From an uncultured Nostocoides sp. (GTDB lineage Bacteria > Actinomycetota > Actinomycetes > Actinomycetales > Dermatophilaceae), in the NCBI GenBank assembly GCA_937873315.1, contig CALMQX010000036.1:1-64000 (forward strand): a stretch of 64,000 bases of DNA, in the 5' to 3' direction. The position numbers and the translations under genes are program-made. This document shows, piece by piece, positions 55,648 through 64,000 of the stretch. Position 1 is the first letter of the stretch; the number at the start of each line of letters is the position of its first letter. The notes under the pieces are model-generated. The model saw nothing but the letters and a program-made list of their open reading frames with translations, did not search any database and was not told the origin of the DNA.

Positions 55648-56642
55648 GTGACGTCCTGGAGATCAGCGACCTGAGCGTCACCCTGGACCAGGGAGCGGCC
55701 CGCCCGATCCTGGACGGGGTGAGCCTGACGGTGGCGGCCGGCGACTTCGTGGCGCTGGTCGGCGAGTCCGGCTCCGGCAAATCGGTCACCTCGCGCGCGG
55801 CGCTGGGCCTGTGGCCGGGCCAGGCCACCGTGTCGGGATCGGTGCGCAGTTGCGGGGTGGAGATGGTCGGGGCGAGTGCGAGCGACCTCGATCGAGTCCG
55901 CCGGGGCCAGGTTGGCATGGTCTTCCAGGACCCCCGCGCCGGCATCAACCCGGTGCGACGGATCGGCGATTTCCTCACTGAGGGACCGCAACTGGCTCTG
56001 GGCTGGTCGGCGGAACGGGCCAACGCCCGGGCGCTGGAACTGCTGGAGGCGGTTTCCCTTCCGGACCCCAAGCGGCACCTTCGCCAGTACCCGCATGAAC
56101 TGTCCGGAGGCATGCTGCAGCGGGTCATGATCGCTTCGGCCTTGATGACCCAGCCAGCTCTCCTGCTCTGTGACGAAGCCACCACCGCGCTGGACGTGAC
56201 CACCCAGGCCGAGATCGTCGGCATTCTGACCACTCTTTGTGTCGACCTGGGCACGGCAGTCCTCTTTGTCACCCATGACCTCGATCTTGCGGCCGCTACC
56301 TGCGACCGGATCGCCGTGATGTATGCCGGCCAGGTCGTGGAGTCCGGCCGCGCCGAGGACCTATTCGAGGACCCCCACCATCCGTACACGGTCGGGCTGC
56401 TGGACTCCCGGCCACCGCTGGGAGGATTGGCGCCCGATACAGACCTTCAAGCCATCCCGGGCACTCCCCTGAGTTTGGCCGAATCCCCCGCCGGATGTCG
56501 CTTCGCCACCCGATGCCAGGCCCGGACACCGCAGTGCGAGACTCGACCAGGGTTGCTGGCCGACGGCGTTCAGCGGCTCGTGCGCTGTTGGCACCCGAGC
56601 GGGTCAACGCCAGCGAGCACACCGAGTGGAGCCCGCTCATGA
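55644..56642 (+). CDS. Dipeptide-type ABC ATPase (DppD-like)
   Basis: A 332-residue ATPase. Walker A LVGESGSGKSVTS, Q-loop VFQDPRAG, signature LSGGMLQRVMIA, Walker B LLLCDEATTALDVTT, His switch VTHDLDLAA. The C-terminal oligopeptide-transport region has several Cys (CRFATRCQARTPQCE), as in family members that bind an iron-sulfur cluster. Start set by ATGA overlap. Confidence 0.93.
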   Translation: MSDVLEISDLSVTLDQGAARPILDGVSLTVAAGDFVALVGESGSGKSVTSRAALGLWPGQATVSGSVRSCGVEMVGASASDLDRVRRGQVGMVFQDPRAGINPVRRIGDFLTEGPQLALGWSAERANARALELLEAVSLPDPKRHLRQYPHELSGGMLQRVMIASALMTQPALLLCDEATTALDVTTQAEIVGILTTLCVDLGTAVLFVTHDLDLAAATCDRIAVMYAGQVVESGRAEDLFEDPHHPYTVGLLDSRPPLGGLAPDTDLQAIPGTPLSLAESPAGCRFATRCQARTPQCETRPGLLADGVQRLVRCWHPSGSTPASTPSGARS

Positions 56643-57493
56643 ACGCGGTGCCCGGGCCGGCTGAGCGAGCGCAGGCGGTGCTCGCGCAGGGCGTGCACAA
56701 GTCCTACTGGGTCGGACCGACCGAGATCACTGCCGTGCGCGATGTGAGCTTCACGGTCCGGCCGGGAGGCGCCCTCGGCATCGTGGGCGAGTCTGGATCG
56801 GGCAAGACCACCCTGGCGCGCATGGTCGTGGGCATCGAAGAGCCCGACGCCGGGACACTGACCGTGGCGGGCGAGCCGATGCTCACCCGCCCGCGAGGGG
56901 CGAGCGCCCGGGTGGCGCAGGCCAAGCGCGCACAGATGGTCTTCCAGGACCCCTACCTCAGCCTCGACCCGAGGCGTACCGCGCGCCAGAGCCTCGAAGA
57001 CGCCGTGCGCGCCCATACCTCCGGCACTCGCGCGGACATCGATGCCCGCGTGGATGAGCTGCTCCAGCACGTGGGGCTGGGCGAACGCGAGGCCGGTGCG
57101 CGTCCCCGACGCCTCAGCGGCGGGCAACGGCAGCGGGTCGCCATCGCCCGTGCGCTCGCCGTGGATCCGGCCGTCCTGGTCCTCGACGAGGCCGTATCCG
57201 CCCTGGATGTCTCGGTGCAGGCCCAGATCCTGCGGCTCTTGGTGCGGGTACGCGCCGAGACTGGGGTCGCGCTGCTCTTCGTCAGCCACGACCTTGGGGT
57301 GGTGCGTTACGTCTGCGATGACGCCCTGGTGATGTTCCGCGGCGAGATCGTCGAACGCGGACCGGTGGGTCACCTGCTGGACCACCCGGAGCATCCGTAC
57401 ACCCGCTTGCTGCGCGCCTCGATCCCCCAGGAAGGCTGGGATCCCGAGGCCATCGGCCAAGCGCGTCGCGACTTCTTGGCCGGCCTCGGCTAA
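56639..57493 (+). CDS. Dipeptide-type ABC ATPase (DppF-like)
   Basis: A 284-residue second ATPase. Walker A IVGESGSGKTTLA, Q-loop VFQDPYLSLDPR, signature RLSGGQRQRVAIA, Walker B LVLDEAVSALDVS, switch SHDLGVVRYV. The C-terminal Cys motif found in the DppD-like protein is absent. Its stop starts the hairpin shared with the convergent binding-protein gene. Confidence 0.93.
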   Translation: MNAVPGPAERAQAVLAQGVHKSYWVGPTEITAVRDVSFTVRPGGALGIVGESGSGKTTLARMVVGIEEPDAGTLTVAGEPMLTRPRGASARVAQAKRAQMVFQDPYLSLDPRRTARQSLEDAVRAHTSGTRADIDARVDELLQHVGLGEREAGARPRRLSGGQRQRVAIARALAVDPAVLVLDEAVSALDVSVQAQILRLLVRVRAETGVALLFVSHDLGVVRYVCDDALVMFRGEIVERGPVGHLLDHPEHPYTRLLRASIPQEGWDPEAIGQARRDFLAGLG

Positions 57494-57520
57494 GGCCGGC
57501 CGCCGCGGTCAGCCGGCCTT
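57492..57520. terminator. Bidirectional hairpin between dppF-like and binding-protein genes
   Basis: 9-bp arms AAGGCCGGC (57492-57500) and GCCGGCCTT (57512-57520). The left arm overlaps the dppF-like TAA and the right arm lies in the last codons of the convergent gene. Fits a compact two-way terminator. Confidence 0.65.
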
Positions 57521-59185
57521 GCCGATCTTGGCCGCCCACGGGTAGTAGAGGTAGTTCACGCTGACATCCACACCCGTGATCCGCGAGCCCAGGAAGACGT
57601 TGGTCAGGGTTTGGTACACCGGGATCCAGGGCAGCTGCTCCATGACGATCTTCTCGGCCTTGACGAATTCCGCGCGCTGGGTTGCCGGGTCCTCGGCGGT
57701 CAGCCCGGCCTGGAATGCCGCCTCGAAGCCAGCGTCCTCCCAGCCTGCGTAATTGCTGTAGTTGCCCTTGGTGAGCGAGAGCAGGACGTCGACCGGGTCG
57801 CTGGTGGACGTGTACCACCCACCCGGGAGCAGGTCTGAGCCGGCCCGCAGGCTCTCATCGCTATACGCCTGCGAGTACTTCTCGGGTGAAAGGGTGTTGA
57901 GCTTGACCGTGAGCCCGATGTCGCGGGCTGCCTGGGCCAGGGCCTGGGTCACGACCTCCTGGGTCACCCCCAGGTTCGCGGTGATGATGGTGATCTCCTT
58001 GCCCGCGATACCGGCCTCCTGCGCCAGAGCTTTGGCCTTGGCGAGGTCCTTGGTGTACTTCGGTTGTCCCGCAATGATGTCCGCGGCCTGGTCGGGGGCA
58101 TAGGCCTTCCACAGCGAGTCAGGCAGGATCGAGCCGGCCGGGATGCCCACGCCGTACTCGCCGGCCTTGATCACTCCAGGGACGTCCAGGGCATAGGCCA
58201 GCGCCTGGCGTGCCTTGACCGAGCCGAGGGCCCCCTTCAGGTTGGTGACAATCGCCACGGTGACCGAGGAGTCCAGTCCGAAGTAGAGCTTGCCCTTGGC
58301 CGAGGACTTCAACCGCTCGTATGCCGTGGCGGGCAGTGTCCAACCGCCGTCGACCTCGCCGGACTCGAAGGCATTGATCCGCGCGCTGGGGTCGGAGAGG
58401 AAGACGAAGGTAAAGGTGCCGGCCTTGGCGCGCAGATCCTTGTCCCAGTAGTTGTCGAAGCGCTTCAGGACGATGGATTGGCCCTGAGTCCAGGAGACGA
58501 AGGAGAACGGTCCAGTGCAGTTGACCCCACCCTTTGAGGTGCCATAGTCGGCCCCGAGCTTCTCGAGGGTCGCCGCCGACTCGATCACACCGGGGGCAGC
58601 CGCCATGTAGTCATTGAAGCCCGCGTCCGGCTGGGTCAAGGTCACGGTCACCTGAAGAGGCCCGGTCGCGGCGATCTCTTTGACATTGGTGTAGGCGCTG
58701 GTCCAGTACGAGCCGACGTCCGGATCGAGGTGCCTTTGCATCGAGGCCACCGCGTCCTTGGCGGTCAGCGGCGTGCCGTCGTGGAAGGTCACCCCGGCCC
58801 GCAGGTCGTACACCCACGTGGTCGGATTCGGGTGGGTGACCTTCTCGGCCAGGCCCGGGGAGTAGGTCAGGTCCGCATTCCAGCGCAGCAGGCTCTCGCA
58901 GACATTAGCGATGACCTGGTTGTCCGGGTAGTCGAAGCCATAGGCATAGTCCATGGTCGTGGGTTCGGAGTAGACCGACCAGGTCACGGCGTCGATATCG
59001 CCCACCGGTGCGGGTGTCGACGCGGTCAAGGTGTATGCCGCCGAACTGCTCCCCGACGAGTCCGACTTCGGGGATGAACTGCTGCATCCCGCGACCACCA
59101 CAGCGGCCGCGACACCGACCGAAACGGCGGCGAGGCGTCGGCGAGCGGGCGCAAGGGCGCGGGGTTGGGCCAGCGGCGATGGCAT
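57509..59185 (-). CDS. Dipeptide-type substrate-binding lipoprotein
   Basis: A 558-residue SBP_bac_5 protein. Basic N-terminus, hydrophobic helix and lipobox VVVAGC (lipidated Cys34), then a Ser-rich linker. Family motifs: LAEKVTHPNPTTWVYDLRAGVTFHDGTPLTAKDAVAS and GVNCTGPFSFVSW. The ligand cannot be deduced; peptides, nickel-histidine or betaine-like compounds are all possible. RBS GGAGGAG. Encoded convergently to the permease/ATPase genes, behind its own promoter with a palindrome at 59204-59225. Confidence 0.9.
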   Translation of the reverse strand: MPSPLAQPRALAPARRRLAAVSVGVAAAVVVAGCSSSSPKSDSSGSSSAAYTLTASTPAPVGDIDAVTWSVYSEPTTMDYAYGFDYPDNQVIANVCESLLRWNADLTYSPGLAEKVTHPNPTTWVYDLRAGVTFHDGTPLTAKDAVASMQRHLDPDVGSYWTSAYTNVKEIAATGPLQVTVTLTQPDAGFNDYMAAAPGVIESAATLEKLGADYGTSKGGVNCTGPFSFVSWTQGQSIVLKRFDNYWDKDLRAKAGTFTFVFLSDPSARINAFESGEVDGGWTLPATAYERLKSSAKGKLYFGLDSSVTVAIVTNLKGALGSVKARQALAYALDVPGVIKAGEYGVGIPAGSILPDSLWKAYAPDQAADIIAGQPKYTKDLAKAKALAQEAGIAGKEITIITANLGVTQEVVTQALAQAARDIGLTVKLNTLSPEKYSQAYSDESLRAGSDLLPGGWYTSTSDPVDVLLSLTKGNYSNYAGWEDAGFEAAFQAGLTAEDPATQRAEFVKAEKIVMEQLPWIPVYQTLTNVFLGSRITGVDVSVNYLYYPWAAKIGKAG

Positions 59186-59203
59186 ACCGACTCCTCCGGT
59201 CTC

Positions 59204-59225
59204 GACTGGTAGGAACATACCAGTC
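59204..59225 (-). promoter_or_regulatory. Palindrome over the binding-protein promoter
   Basis: Perfect GACTGGTA-N6-TACCAGTC dyad. On the minus strand it contains TATGTT, a good -10 element, 19 bases from the start codon. A repressor here would block transcription. The half-site TGGTA is shared with the 51846-51861 palindrome. Confidence 0.65.
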
Positions 59226-59301
59226 GGCAATACAGCAACACGGTGTTGGCTGACATCCGCCATCTGTTGCACTTCTTGCGATGTAATGTTGTAATCAGTG
59301 C

Positions 59302-59772
59302 ATGAACGAGATTACCGACTGGATGACCACTCACGTCGCGGACCTCTTCGGCGGGCCGGCGAGCGTGCTGGTCGACCGCGAAGAGATCACTGTCGTGGGA
59401 CCCCTGCCCACCGCCGACACCGACTCCACCGATCCGGCCGCGGCCTATCGAGAGCGCACCCGAGCTGACCGCATGGCAGTGGCCCGAGAGGCTGAGGAGC
59501 TCTTCCGCCGCAAGGTCTCATGGGGTGTCCAGGTGGGCGAGGAGACGGTGATGTTCACCCACCTCGCCGTGCCCGTGATGACCCGCCTGAGGCAAAGTGA
59601 GCGGCGTGTGCTGGACACCTTGGTCGCCGGCGGAGTGGCTCGCTCGCGGTCGGATGCGCTGGCTTGGTGCGTGCGGCTCGTTGGCGAGCATGAGGGCGAC
59701 TGGATTGCCCGACTTCGCGAGGCGCTGCGCAGCGTGGATGAGGTGCGCGCGACGGGTCCGGCCACCAGCTGA
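59302..59772 (+). CDS. Conserved actinobacterial protein, possible DNA-binding segment
   Basis: A 156-residue protein not firmly recognised. Charged middle (ADRMAVAREAEELFRRKVSWGV), a short strand pair, then ERRVLDTLVAGGVARSRSDALAWCVRLV, which resembles the helix pair of ribbon-helix-helix proteins. No signal peptide or membrane helix. Divergent from the binding-protein gene and followed by a good terminator. Confidence 0.75.
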   Translation: MNEITDWMTTHVADLFGGPASVLVDREEITVVGPLPTADTDSTDPAAAYRERTRADRMAVAREAEELFRRKVSWGVQVGEETVMFTHLAVPVMTRLRQSERRVLDTLVAGGVARSRSDALAWCVRLVGEHEGDWIARLREALRSVDEVRATGPATS

Positions 59773-59788
59773 GTCCCGCCCTGGACGG

Positions 59789-59825
59789 ACGGCCCGGGTG
59801 GAGTGAACTCTCCCACTCGGGCCGT
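59789..59825 (+). terminator. Hairpin terminator
   Basis: 13-bp stem (59789-59801 with 59813-59825, one G-T pair) and 11-base loop, 17 bases after the stop of the 59302-59772 gene, followed by TCTCTGGAATAATT. Confidence 0.8.
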
Positions 59826-59889
59826 TCTCTGGAATAATTGATACTTCAATGTCCTTGATAGGGCAACACCAGCCATCAAGGAGTCAGCC

Positions 59890-60666
59890 ATGATCGCCAC
59901 GCCCACCCCACAGCTCGACATCCGTCGCGCCAACGAGCGCTTCGCGACCCAGATCCCGTGGCTGGACTCCAAGCATTCCTTCTCCTTCGGCCACCACCGC
60001 GATGTGCGCAACACCCATCACGGCCTGCTCCTGGTCAACAATGACGACGTCGTTGCCCCGGGGACGGGCTTCGACACCCACCCCCACCGGGATATGGAGA
60101 TCGTCACCTGGGTGCTGCGCGGCTCGCTGGTCCACCAAGACTCCGAGGGTCACTCGGGCGTGATCTACCCCGGTCTCGCGCAACGCATGAGCGCCGGCAG
60201 CGGCATCCTGCACTCAGAGAAGAACGACTCCTGGCGCTGGGATACCGGCCATGAGGCGCACAGCGATCCAGTCCACTTCGTGCAGATGTGGGTTGTGCCG
60301 GACCAGGCGGGGATCGCCCCGGGCTATGAGCAACTCGAGATTGCCGCACCCGAGCTCGACGGCCAACTCGCCGTGGTGGCCAGCGGGATGGCGAAGCACG
60401 CGCAGGCCTCGGCCATCCGGATCTCCCAGCGGTATGCCGCGCTGCACGCGGCCCGGCTTGCCCCCGGCCAGTCGGTCACTCTCCCGGACGCGCCCTATCT
60501 CCATCTCTTCGTACCGGTCGGAGCGGTCGACCTCGAGTCGGCCGGTCGCCTCGAGACCGGGGATGCGGTGCGCTTCACCTCGACCGGTGGCCAGCGGGTC
60601 ACCGCTCTCGAATCGGCCGAGATCCTTCTCTGGGAGATGCACGCCGGGATCGGCGCGGGACACTGA
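59890..60666 (+). CDS. Pirin-family protein (bicupin)
   Basis: A 258-residue pirin/YhaK-type bicupin. The N-terminal cupin keeps the metal-binding pattern DTHPHRDMEIVTWVL, HQDSEG and ILHSEKN (three His and one Glu). The second cupin is degenerate. Some pirins are quercetin dioxygenases or redox-sensitive regulators; the role here is unknown. RBS CAAGGAG. The GNAT gene follows after 4 bp. Confidence 0.92.
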   Translation: MIATPTPQLDIRRANERFATQIPWLDSKHSFSFGHHRDVRNTHHGLLLVNNDDVVAPGTGFDTHPHRDMEIVTWVLRGSLVHQDSEGHSGVIYPGLAQRMSAGSGILHSEKNDSWRWDTGHEAHSDPVHFVQMWVVPDQAGIAPGYEQLEIAAPELDGQLAVVASGMAKHAQASAIRISQRYAALHAARLAPGQSVTLPDAPYLHLFVPVGAVDLESAGRLETGDAVRFTSTGGQRVTALESAEILLWEMHAGIGAGH

Positions 60667-60670
60667 AGCC

Positions 60671-60973
60671 ATGAGCAGCATCGAGATCACTGACAACTCC
60701 GCCGAGAACCGCTTCGAGGCTCACGTGGACGGCCAGTTGGCCGGCTTTGCGCAGTACCGCTTCCGCGGCGATGCCATCGTGTTCACCCATACCGAGGTCG
60801 CGACAGCCTTCGAGGGCCAGGGCATCGGCGGCGCCATCGCGCGCTATGCGCTGGATGCGGTCCGCGCCGATGAAGGGCTGCGCGTGGTCCCGCTCTGCCC
60901 CTTCATCCGGGCCTGGATCGAGAAGCATCCGGAGTACGCCTCCCTGGTCGCACCGCCGGCTTCGCCGCTCTAG
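60671..60973 (+). CDS. Small GNAT-type N-acetyltransferase (COG2388-like)
   Basis: A 100-residue paralogue of the 1607-1909 protein. It has NRFEAHVDGQLAGFAQY, acetyl-CoA loop FEGQGIGGAIARYAL, and conserved CPFIRAWIEKHPEYASL with the family's Cys. Substrate unknown. Downstream of pirin in the same direction, with its stop overlapping the convergent TetR stop in CTAG. Confidence 0.88.
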   Translation: MSSIEITDNSAENRFEAHVDGQLAGFAQYRFRGDAIVFTHTEVATAFEGQGIGGAIARYALDAVRADEGLRVVPLCPFIRAWIEKHPEYASLVAPPASPL

Positions 60974-61617
60974 GCGAGCTCGCGCGCAATACCCCCGCTG
61001 AGGAGTTGGCGCAGGTGCGCCAGCGGGGCGGCTCCGGTCAACCAACGTCCGGAGAGACCCTCGACCAGGGCGACCAGCCGCTCGGCCGCAGGCGCGGTGT
61101 CGGCCCCGGGATCGGGGTGCCCCTCCTCCTCACGGACGCGTGCGATAAGGCCAGCGATGTCCTCGACCCATTCGTCGGTCAGTCGGGCGACCGTCGGGCG
61201 CAAGGACTCGTCAAAAACGCTCGCCCAGCGCAACTCACCCCACGCCCGAGAGTTGGTCTCTACCTCGGTGGTGTCTTGAAGTTCGGCCATCAAGCGGATC
61301 TCGAGTTCCTGCCTGGCGCTCCGGCCTGGGGCGGCGGCCTCATCCAGGGAGTACCGCGCGGCATGCTCGCTCACGGCGCCGAGGGCGTGCTCCAGCAGTC
61401 CGGATCGACTACCAAAGTAGTGATAGAGCAAGGTCACGGAGACTTCGGCCTCGGCGGCGACCTCCTGGACACGCATGCCGCGCACCCCATGTCGAGCGAT
61501 CACCGAGATCGCAGCTTCGAGGATTCGTTCACGGCGCGCGGACACATCACCGACCCTACGGTGTCTGCGCGGGCGCTGCCGCGCAGTGGATCCGATCGCC
61601 GCTGAATGCGAGCTCAT
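60970..61617 (-). CDS. TetR-family regulator of the polyamine-type importer
   Basis: A 215-residue TetR protein: HTH (RRERILEAAISVIARHGVRGMRVQEVAAEAEVS, YHYFGSRSGLLEHAL) and a C-terminal ligand domain with LVALVEGLSGRWLTG. The start MSSHSAA at 61617 overlaps the permease stop by ATGA, so this regulator is translated as the last gene of the transporter operon, an unusual but convenient feedback arrangement. Confidence 0.9.
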   Translation of the reverse strand: MSSHSAAIGSTARQRPRRHRRVGDVSARRERILEAAISVIARHGVRGMRVQEVAAEAEVSVTLLYHYFGSRSGLLEHALGAVSEHAARYSLDEAAAPGRSARQELEIRLMAELQDTTEVETNSRAWGELRWASVFDESLRPTVARLTDEWVEDIAGLIARVREEEGHPDPGADTAPAAERLVALVEGLSGRWLTGAAPLAHLRQLLSGGIARELA

Positions 61618-63368
61618 CCGCCCACCAAGCCATCTGCGAACGCCCGCCACTGTCCTCGCCGACGGAAGATCAGGCTGAGCGCCAGGACCGATAGGGCAAC
61701 CAGCCACATCACCAGCACCCCGGCCGTCGCGGCATCGCCGCCAAGCCCGTTGCGCATGCTGGAGAAGATGTAGACCGGAAGTGTCGTGGTGCCCACCGTG
61801 CTGACCAGACTCGAGACAACGACGTCATCGAGCGAGAAGGTCGACGCGAGGATGGCGGCCGCGACCACAGCCGGAACGACGAGGGGGATGGTGACGCGCC
61901 GCAGGATGGCCCAGGGCGGGGCTCCCAGGTCAGCGGCGGCATCCGCGAGGCGGGGGTCCAGGCCGGCCAGGCGAGCCCGCACGGTGAATGCGACGACGGC
62001 GATCGAGAGCACTGAGTGGGCCAGGACCAATCGCACGAATCCGTCCCCGAACAGCGTGCCACCCGACACGAAGAAGAGCAGCAGACCGACACCGGTCACG
62101 ATTTCGGGGCTCACGAAGACGACGAGCAAGACCGTCGACAGGCTCCCCCGGACCAGCTTCGGCGACCGGGCGAGCGCCAGTCCGGCCAGGGTGCCGAGGG
62201 CCACAGCCAGGACCGTACTGACGGCAGCGACGCGCAGCGAGACGCCGATGGATGCCACCAAGACCTCGTTAGCCGGGATGGCGGCATACCACCGCGTGCC
62301 AAAACCTCCCCACACGTTCAGAGTCCGTCCGCGGTTGAACGAGTAGGCGACCATGACCAGAATCGGGGCCCACAAGGTCGCCAGCAGAAGTGCCCCGAAC
62401 ACCCGCAGGGCGCCACCCCAAAGATCTCGCTCGGCACGATGCTGGCGGGGAGCGCTCACCCCGGATCGCGGCCGTAGCCGGGCGGCCAGGTCAAGCGGCC
62501 GAACCCGACTGGTCAGTCGGCTGACCAACGTCGCCAGCACCCAGCCCAGACCTAAGACCGCACCAACCAGGCCGATAAGCAGAACTGCTGCTGCCGCCCC
62601 CAAGGCCCAGTCTTGGCTGCTCAGGAAGGACTCGGAGATCAGGGATCCCACGACTGGCGTCTGCACACCGCCGAGAATCGAGGGGGTCACATAGTCGCCC
62701 ATCAGCGGGATGAAGACCAACAAGGCGGCGGCGATCACGCCCGGCCGCGCGGCCGGGACGGTCACTTGCCAGAAGACCCGCCAGCGCGAGGCGCCCAAGT
62801 CTCGCCCCGCCCACCGCAGGCTGGGATCGAGTTTGTCCAGGGCGACGGCGATGGGCAGCACGGCTAGCGGAAGGTAGTTGTACACGACGCCCAGTTGGGC
62901 CCCGGCGAAGGTGTCCAGGATCCCAAGGCCATCGTCCAGCTGCAGCGCCGAGTTCACGATCCCGTTGTCACCCAACAGAATGCGCCAGGAGTAGGTCCTG
63001 AGCAGGAAGGGCATCCAGTACGGGATGACCACGGCCGCGATGGCCAGCATCTTCCAACGGCCGGACAATCTGCGGGTGATCAGATAGGCCATCGGGAACG
63101 CCAAACCCAGGCACAGCGCAGTGCCCACAACGGACAACTCGAGGGTGTTGACGAAGACCAATCTGAAGGTGTCGCTGGCGGCCTCGCGATAGCGAGCGAG
63201 CGTCGGGTGCGCCAGGTCCACTGGCGTTGACGAAAAGGGCGTGGACTCGCCCGCGCTGAAGACCGCCACCAAGGCCGTGGGAATGAGGAAGAAGAGGCAC
63301 AGCCAGACCAACGGCGGCAGTGCAGGTAGCAGGCCAGGTCGGCCCCTCCTCCGACGTGGTCCGCTCAC
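61614..63368 (-). CDS. Polyamine-type ABC importer, two permease subunits fused
   Basis: A 584-residue membrane protein carrying a PotB-like half (LVWLCLFFLIPTALVAVFS, DLGASRWRVFWQVTVP) and a PotC-like half (LLATLWAPILVMVAYSFNRG, DLGAPPWAILRRVTIPLVVPAV). There are about 12 helices and two ATPase-contact loops, where PotB and PotC are usually separate proteins. The GTG start at 63368 is set by GTGA overlap with the binding-protein gene; longer frames antisense to nothing but in the wrong phase of that gene are rejected. The ATPase gene must lie right of the window. Confidence 0.88.
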   Translation of the reverse strand: MSGPRRRRGRPGLLPALPPLVWLCLFFLIPTALVAVFSAGESTPFSSTPVDLAHPTLARYREAASDTFRLVFVNTLELSVVGTALCLGLAFPMAYLITRRLSGRWKMLAIAAVVIPYWMPFLLRTYSWRILLGDNGIVNSALQLDDGLGILDTFAGAQLGVVYNYLPLAVLPIAVALDKLDPSLRWAGRDLGASRWRVFWQVTVPAARPGVIAAALLVFIPLMGDYVTPSILGGVQTPVVGSLISESFLSSQDWALGAAAAVLLIGLVGAVLGLGWVLATLVSRLTSRVRPLDLAARLRPRSGVSAPRQHRAERDLWGGALRVFGALLLATLWAPILVMVAYSFNRGRTLNVWGGFGTRWYAAIPANEVLVASIGVSLRVAAVSTVLAVALGTLAGLALARSPKLVRGSLSTVLLVVFVSPEIVTGVGLLLFFVSGGTLFGDGFVRLVLAHSVLSIAVVAFTVRARLAGLDPRLADAAADLGAPPWAILRRVTIPLVVPAVVAAAILASTFSLDDVVVSSLVSTVGTTTLPVYIFSSMRNGLGGDAATAGVLVMWLVALSVLALSLIFRRRGQWRAFADGLVGG

Positions 63369-64000
63369 CGTGCAGCCTGCGCCTTGAGCCGTTGGAACGT
63401 CTGAAGGGACAGCTTCCGCGTCTGTGGCGTCGGGGTGCTCGTGACGAACCTGTCGGCCGGAACGCCCCGGTCGAAGAAGATGATGTCCAGGTACGCCGTG
63501 TCGGCCGGCAGGTGATCGCGAGAGGCAAGAACGCCGGTGTTGTAGCCGTGAAAGAGCGTGTCGGTGGCCGCGTGCTCCGGTTCCAGCAGGAACTGGACGA
63601 AGGCATGAGCGGCGGCGATATTGCCCGCCCCTTGGGGAAGCACCCAATGGTCCACATAGAGATCGGTCTTGGGCGAACCCAGGGCGAATCTCAGAGTCTT
63701 GGGGCCGTCGATCATCGCCCCGCGGGCATCACCAGTGAAGGCCTGAGCGAGAACCACATCGCCGCTGGCGAGGTCCCCACGAGGGTAGGAATTGAAGGAC
63801 TTCAGATGCGGCATCACGGTGCTCGCGAAGTAGCCCGAGGCCTTGTCATAGTTCGCCGGGTCGGTGGTCTCGGAGTCGATCCCATTGCCCCAGAAGTACG
63901 AGGTGACGAAGGACGCGGCACCATCGATGACCGATGTCCGTCCGTGCACACTCGGGTTCGCGAAGGCGGTGTAGAACTCGTTCCAGGAGGTTGGGGCTGT
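63365..64000 (-). CDS. Polyamine/iron-type ABC substrate-binding protein (5' part outside the window)
   Basis: The C-terminal 211 residues of a PotD-like extracellular solute-binding protein. The frame stays open to the right edge. Recognisable parts are APTSWNEFYTAF, the ligand-cleft region LASGDVVLAQAFTGDA, WVLPQGAGNIAAAHAFVQFLLEPEHAA and the terminal lobe. The family binds spermidine/putrescine or similar cations; the ligand is unknown. GTGA overlap with the fused permease. Confidence 0.88.
   Translation of the reverse strand, partial: TAPTSWNEFYTAFANPSVHGRTSVIDGAASFVTSYFWGNGIDSETTDPANYDKASGYFASTVMPHLKSFNSYPRGDLASGDVVLAQAFTGDARGAMIDGPKTLRFALGSPKTDLYVDHWVLPQGAGNIAAAHAFVQFLLEPEHAATDTLFHGYNTGVLASRDHLPADTAYLDIIFFDRGVPADRFVTSTPTPQTRKLSLQTFQRLKAQAAR

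Overview
The window is about two-thirds G+C or more, gene-dense, and rich in ATGA/GTGA start-stop overlaps. It encodes F420-dependent glucose-6-phosphate dehydrogenase with FbiD, a mycobacterial-type sulfite reductase, furA-katG and a mycoredoxin. Together these point to a high-GC actinobacterium, perhaps a Micrococcales/Intrasporangiaceae-like one (inference). I found no rRNA, tRNA, phage or IS element.

Layout. 1-8.4 kb: the end of a 24-bp tandem array, PPK2, small enzymes, and a three-gene unit (patatin, MFS exporter, DrrC-like UvrA paralogue). 8.4-12.2 kb: ECF sigma with its membrane partner, a long inverted repeat, a class-III aminotransferase, ExoIII. 12.3-18.6 kb: assimilatory sulfate reduction and siroheme/heme operon (sulfite reductase, APS reductase, CysG-like fusion, CbiX-like chelatase with an internal repeat, hemC, hemB; no hemD). 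18.6-25.1 kb: stress block with katG-furA, TerC under a probable Mn2+ riboswitch, and thioredoxin-rhodanese facing mycoredoxin across a CsoR/CstR-type operator. 25.1-33.3 kb: TetR-linked membrane and oxidoreductase genes, an ArsB/NhaD-type permease with a CBS protein, then fgd and fbiD. 33.3-39.1 kb: ribose-type ABC importer whose operon includes an enolase-superfamily dehydratase. 39.1-42.0 kb: double GNAT, a two-copy 36-bp repeat, a secreted repeat protein, a VOC protein.

42.0-53.0 kb is the most distinctive region. It encodes enoyl-CoA hydratase, NDP-forming CoA ligase, acyl-CoA dehydrogenase, carnitine dehydrogenase fused to a thioesterase, a BKACE/dehydrocarnitine-cleavage enzyme, an IclR regulator, a second thioesterase, a trimethylamine/dimethylglycine-dehydrogenase-like flavoprotein and a GbcA-like Rieske oxygenase. 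Read together, these suggest a route gamma-butyrobetaine > carnitine > glycine betaine > dimethylglycine > sarcosine. A TetR gene and a dipeptide-type ABC importer (53-59 kb) adjoin it. 59-64 kb holds a small unknown protein, pirin, a GNAT and a polyamine-type ABC importer with a fused double permease and its own TetR; its binding-protein gene runs off the right edge.

A genome-scale signal also runs through the window. The octamer GTATGCCG/CGGCATAC occurs about 44 times where base composition predicts two or three. It occurs in all reading frames, on both strands and in gaps, and twice as inverted pairs forming hairpins. This resembles HIP1-like or DNA-uptake-type repeats.
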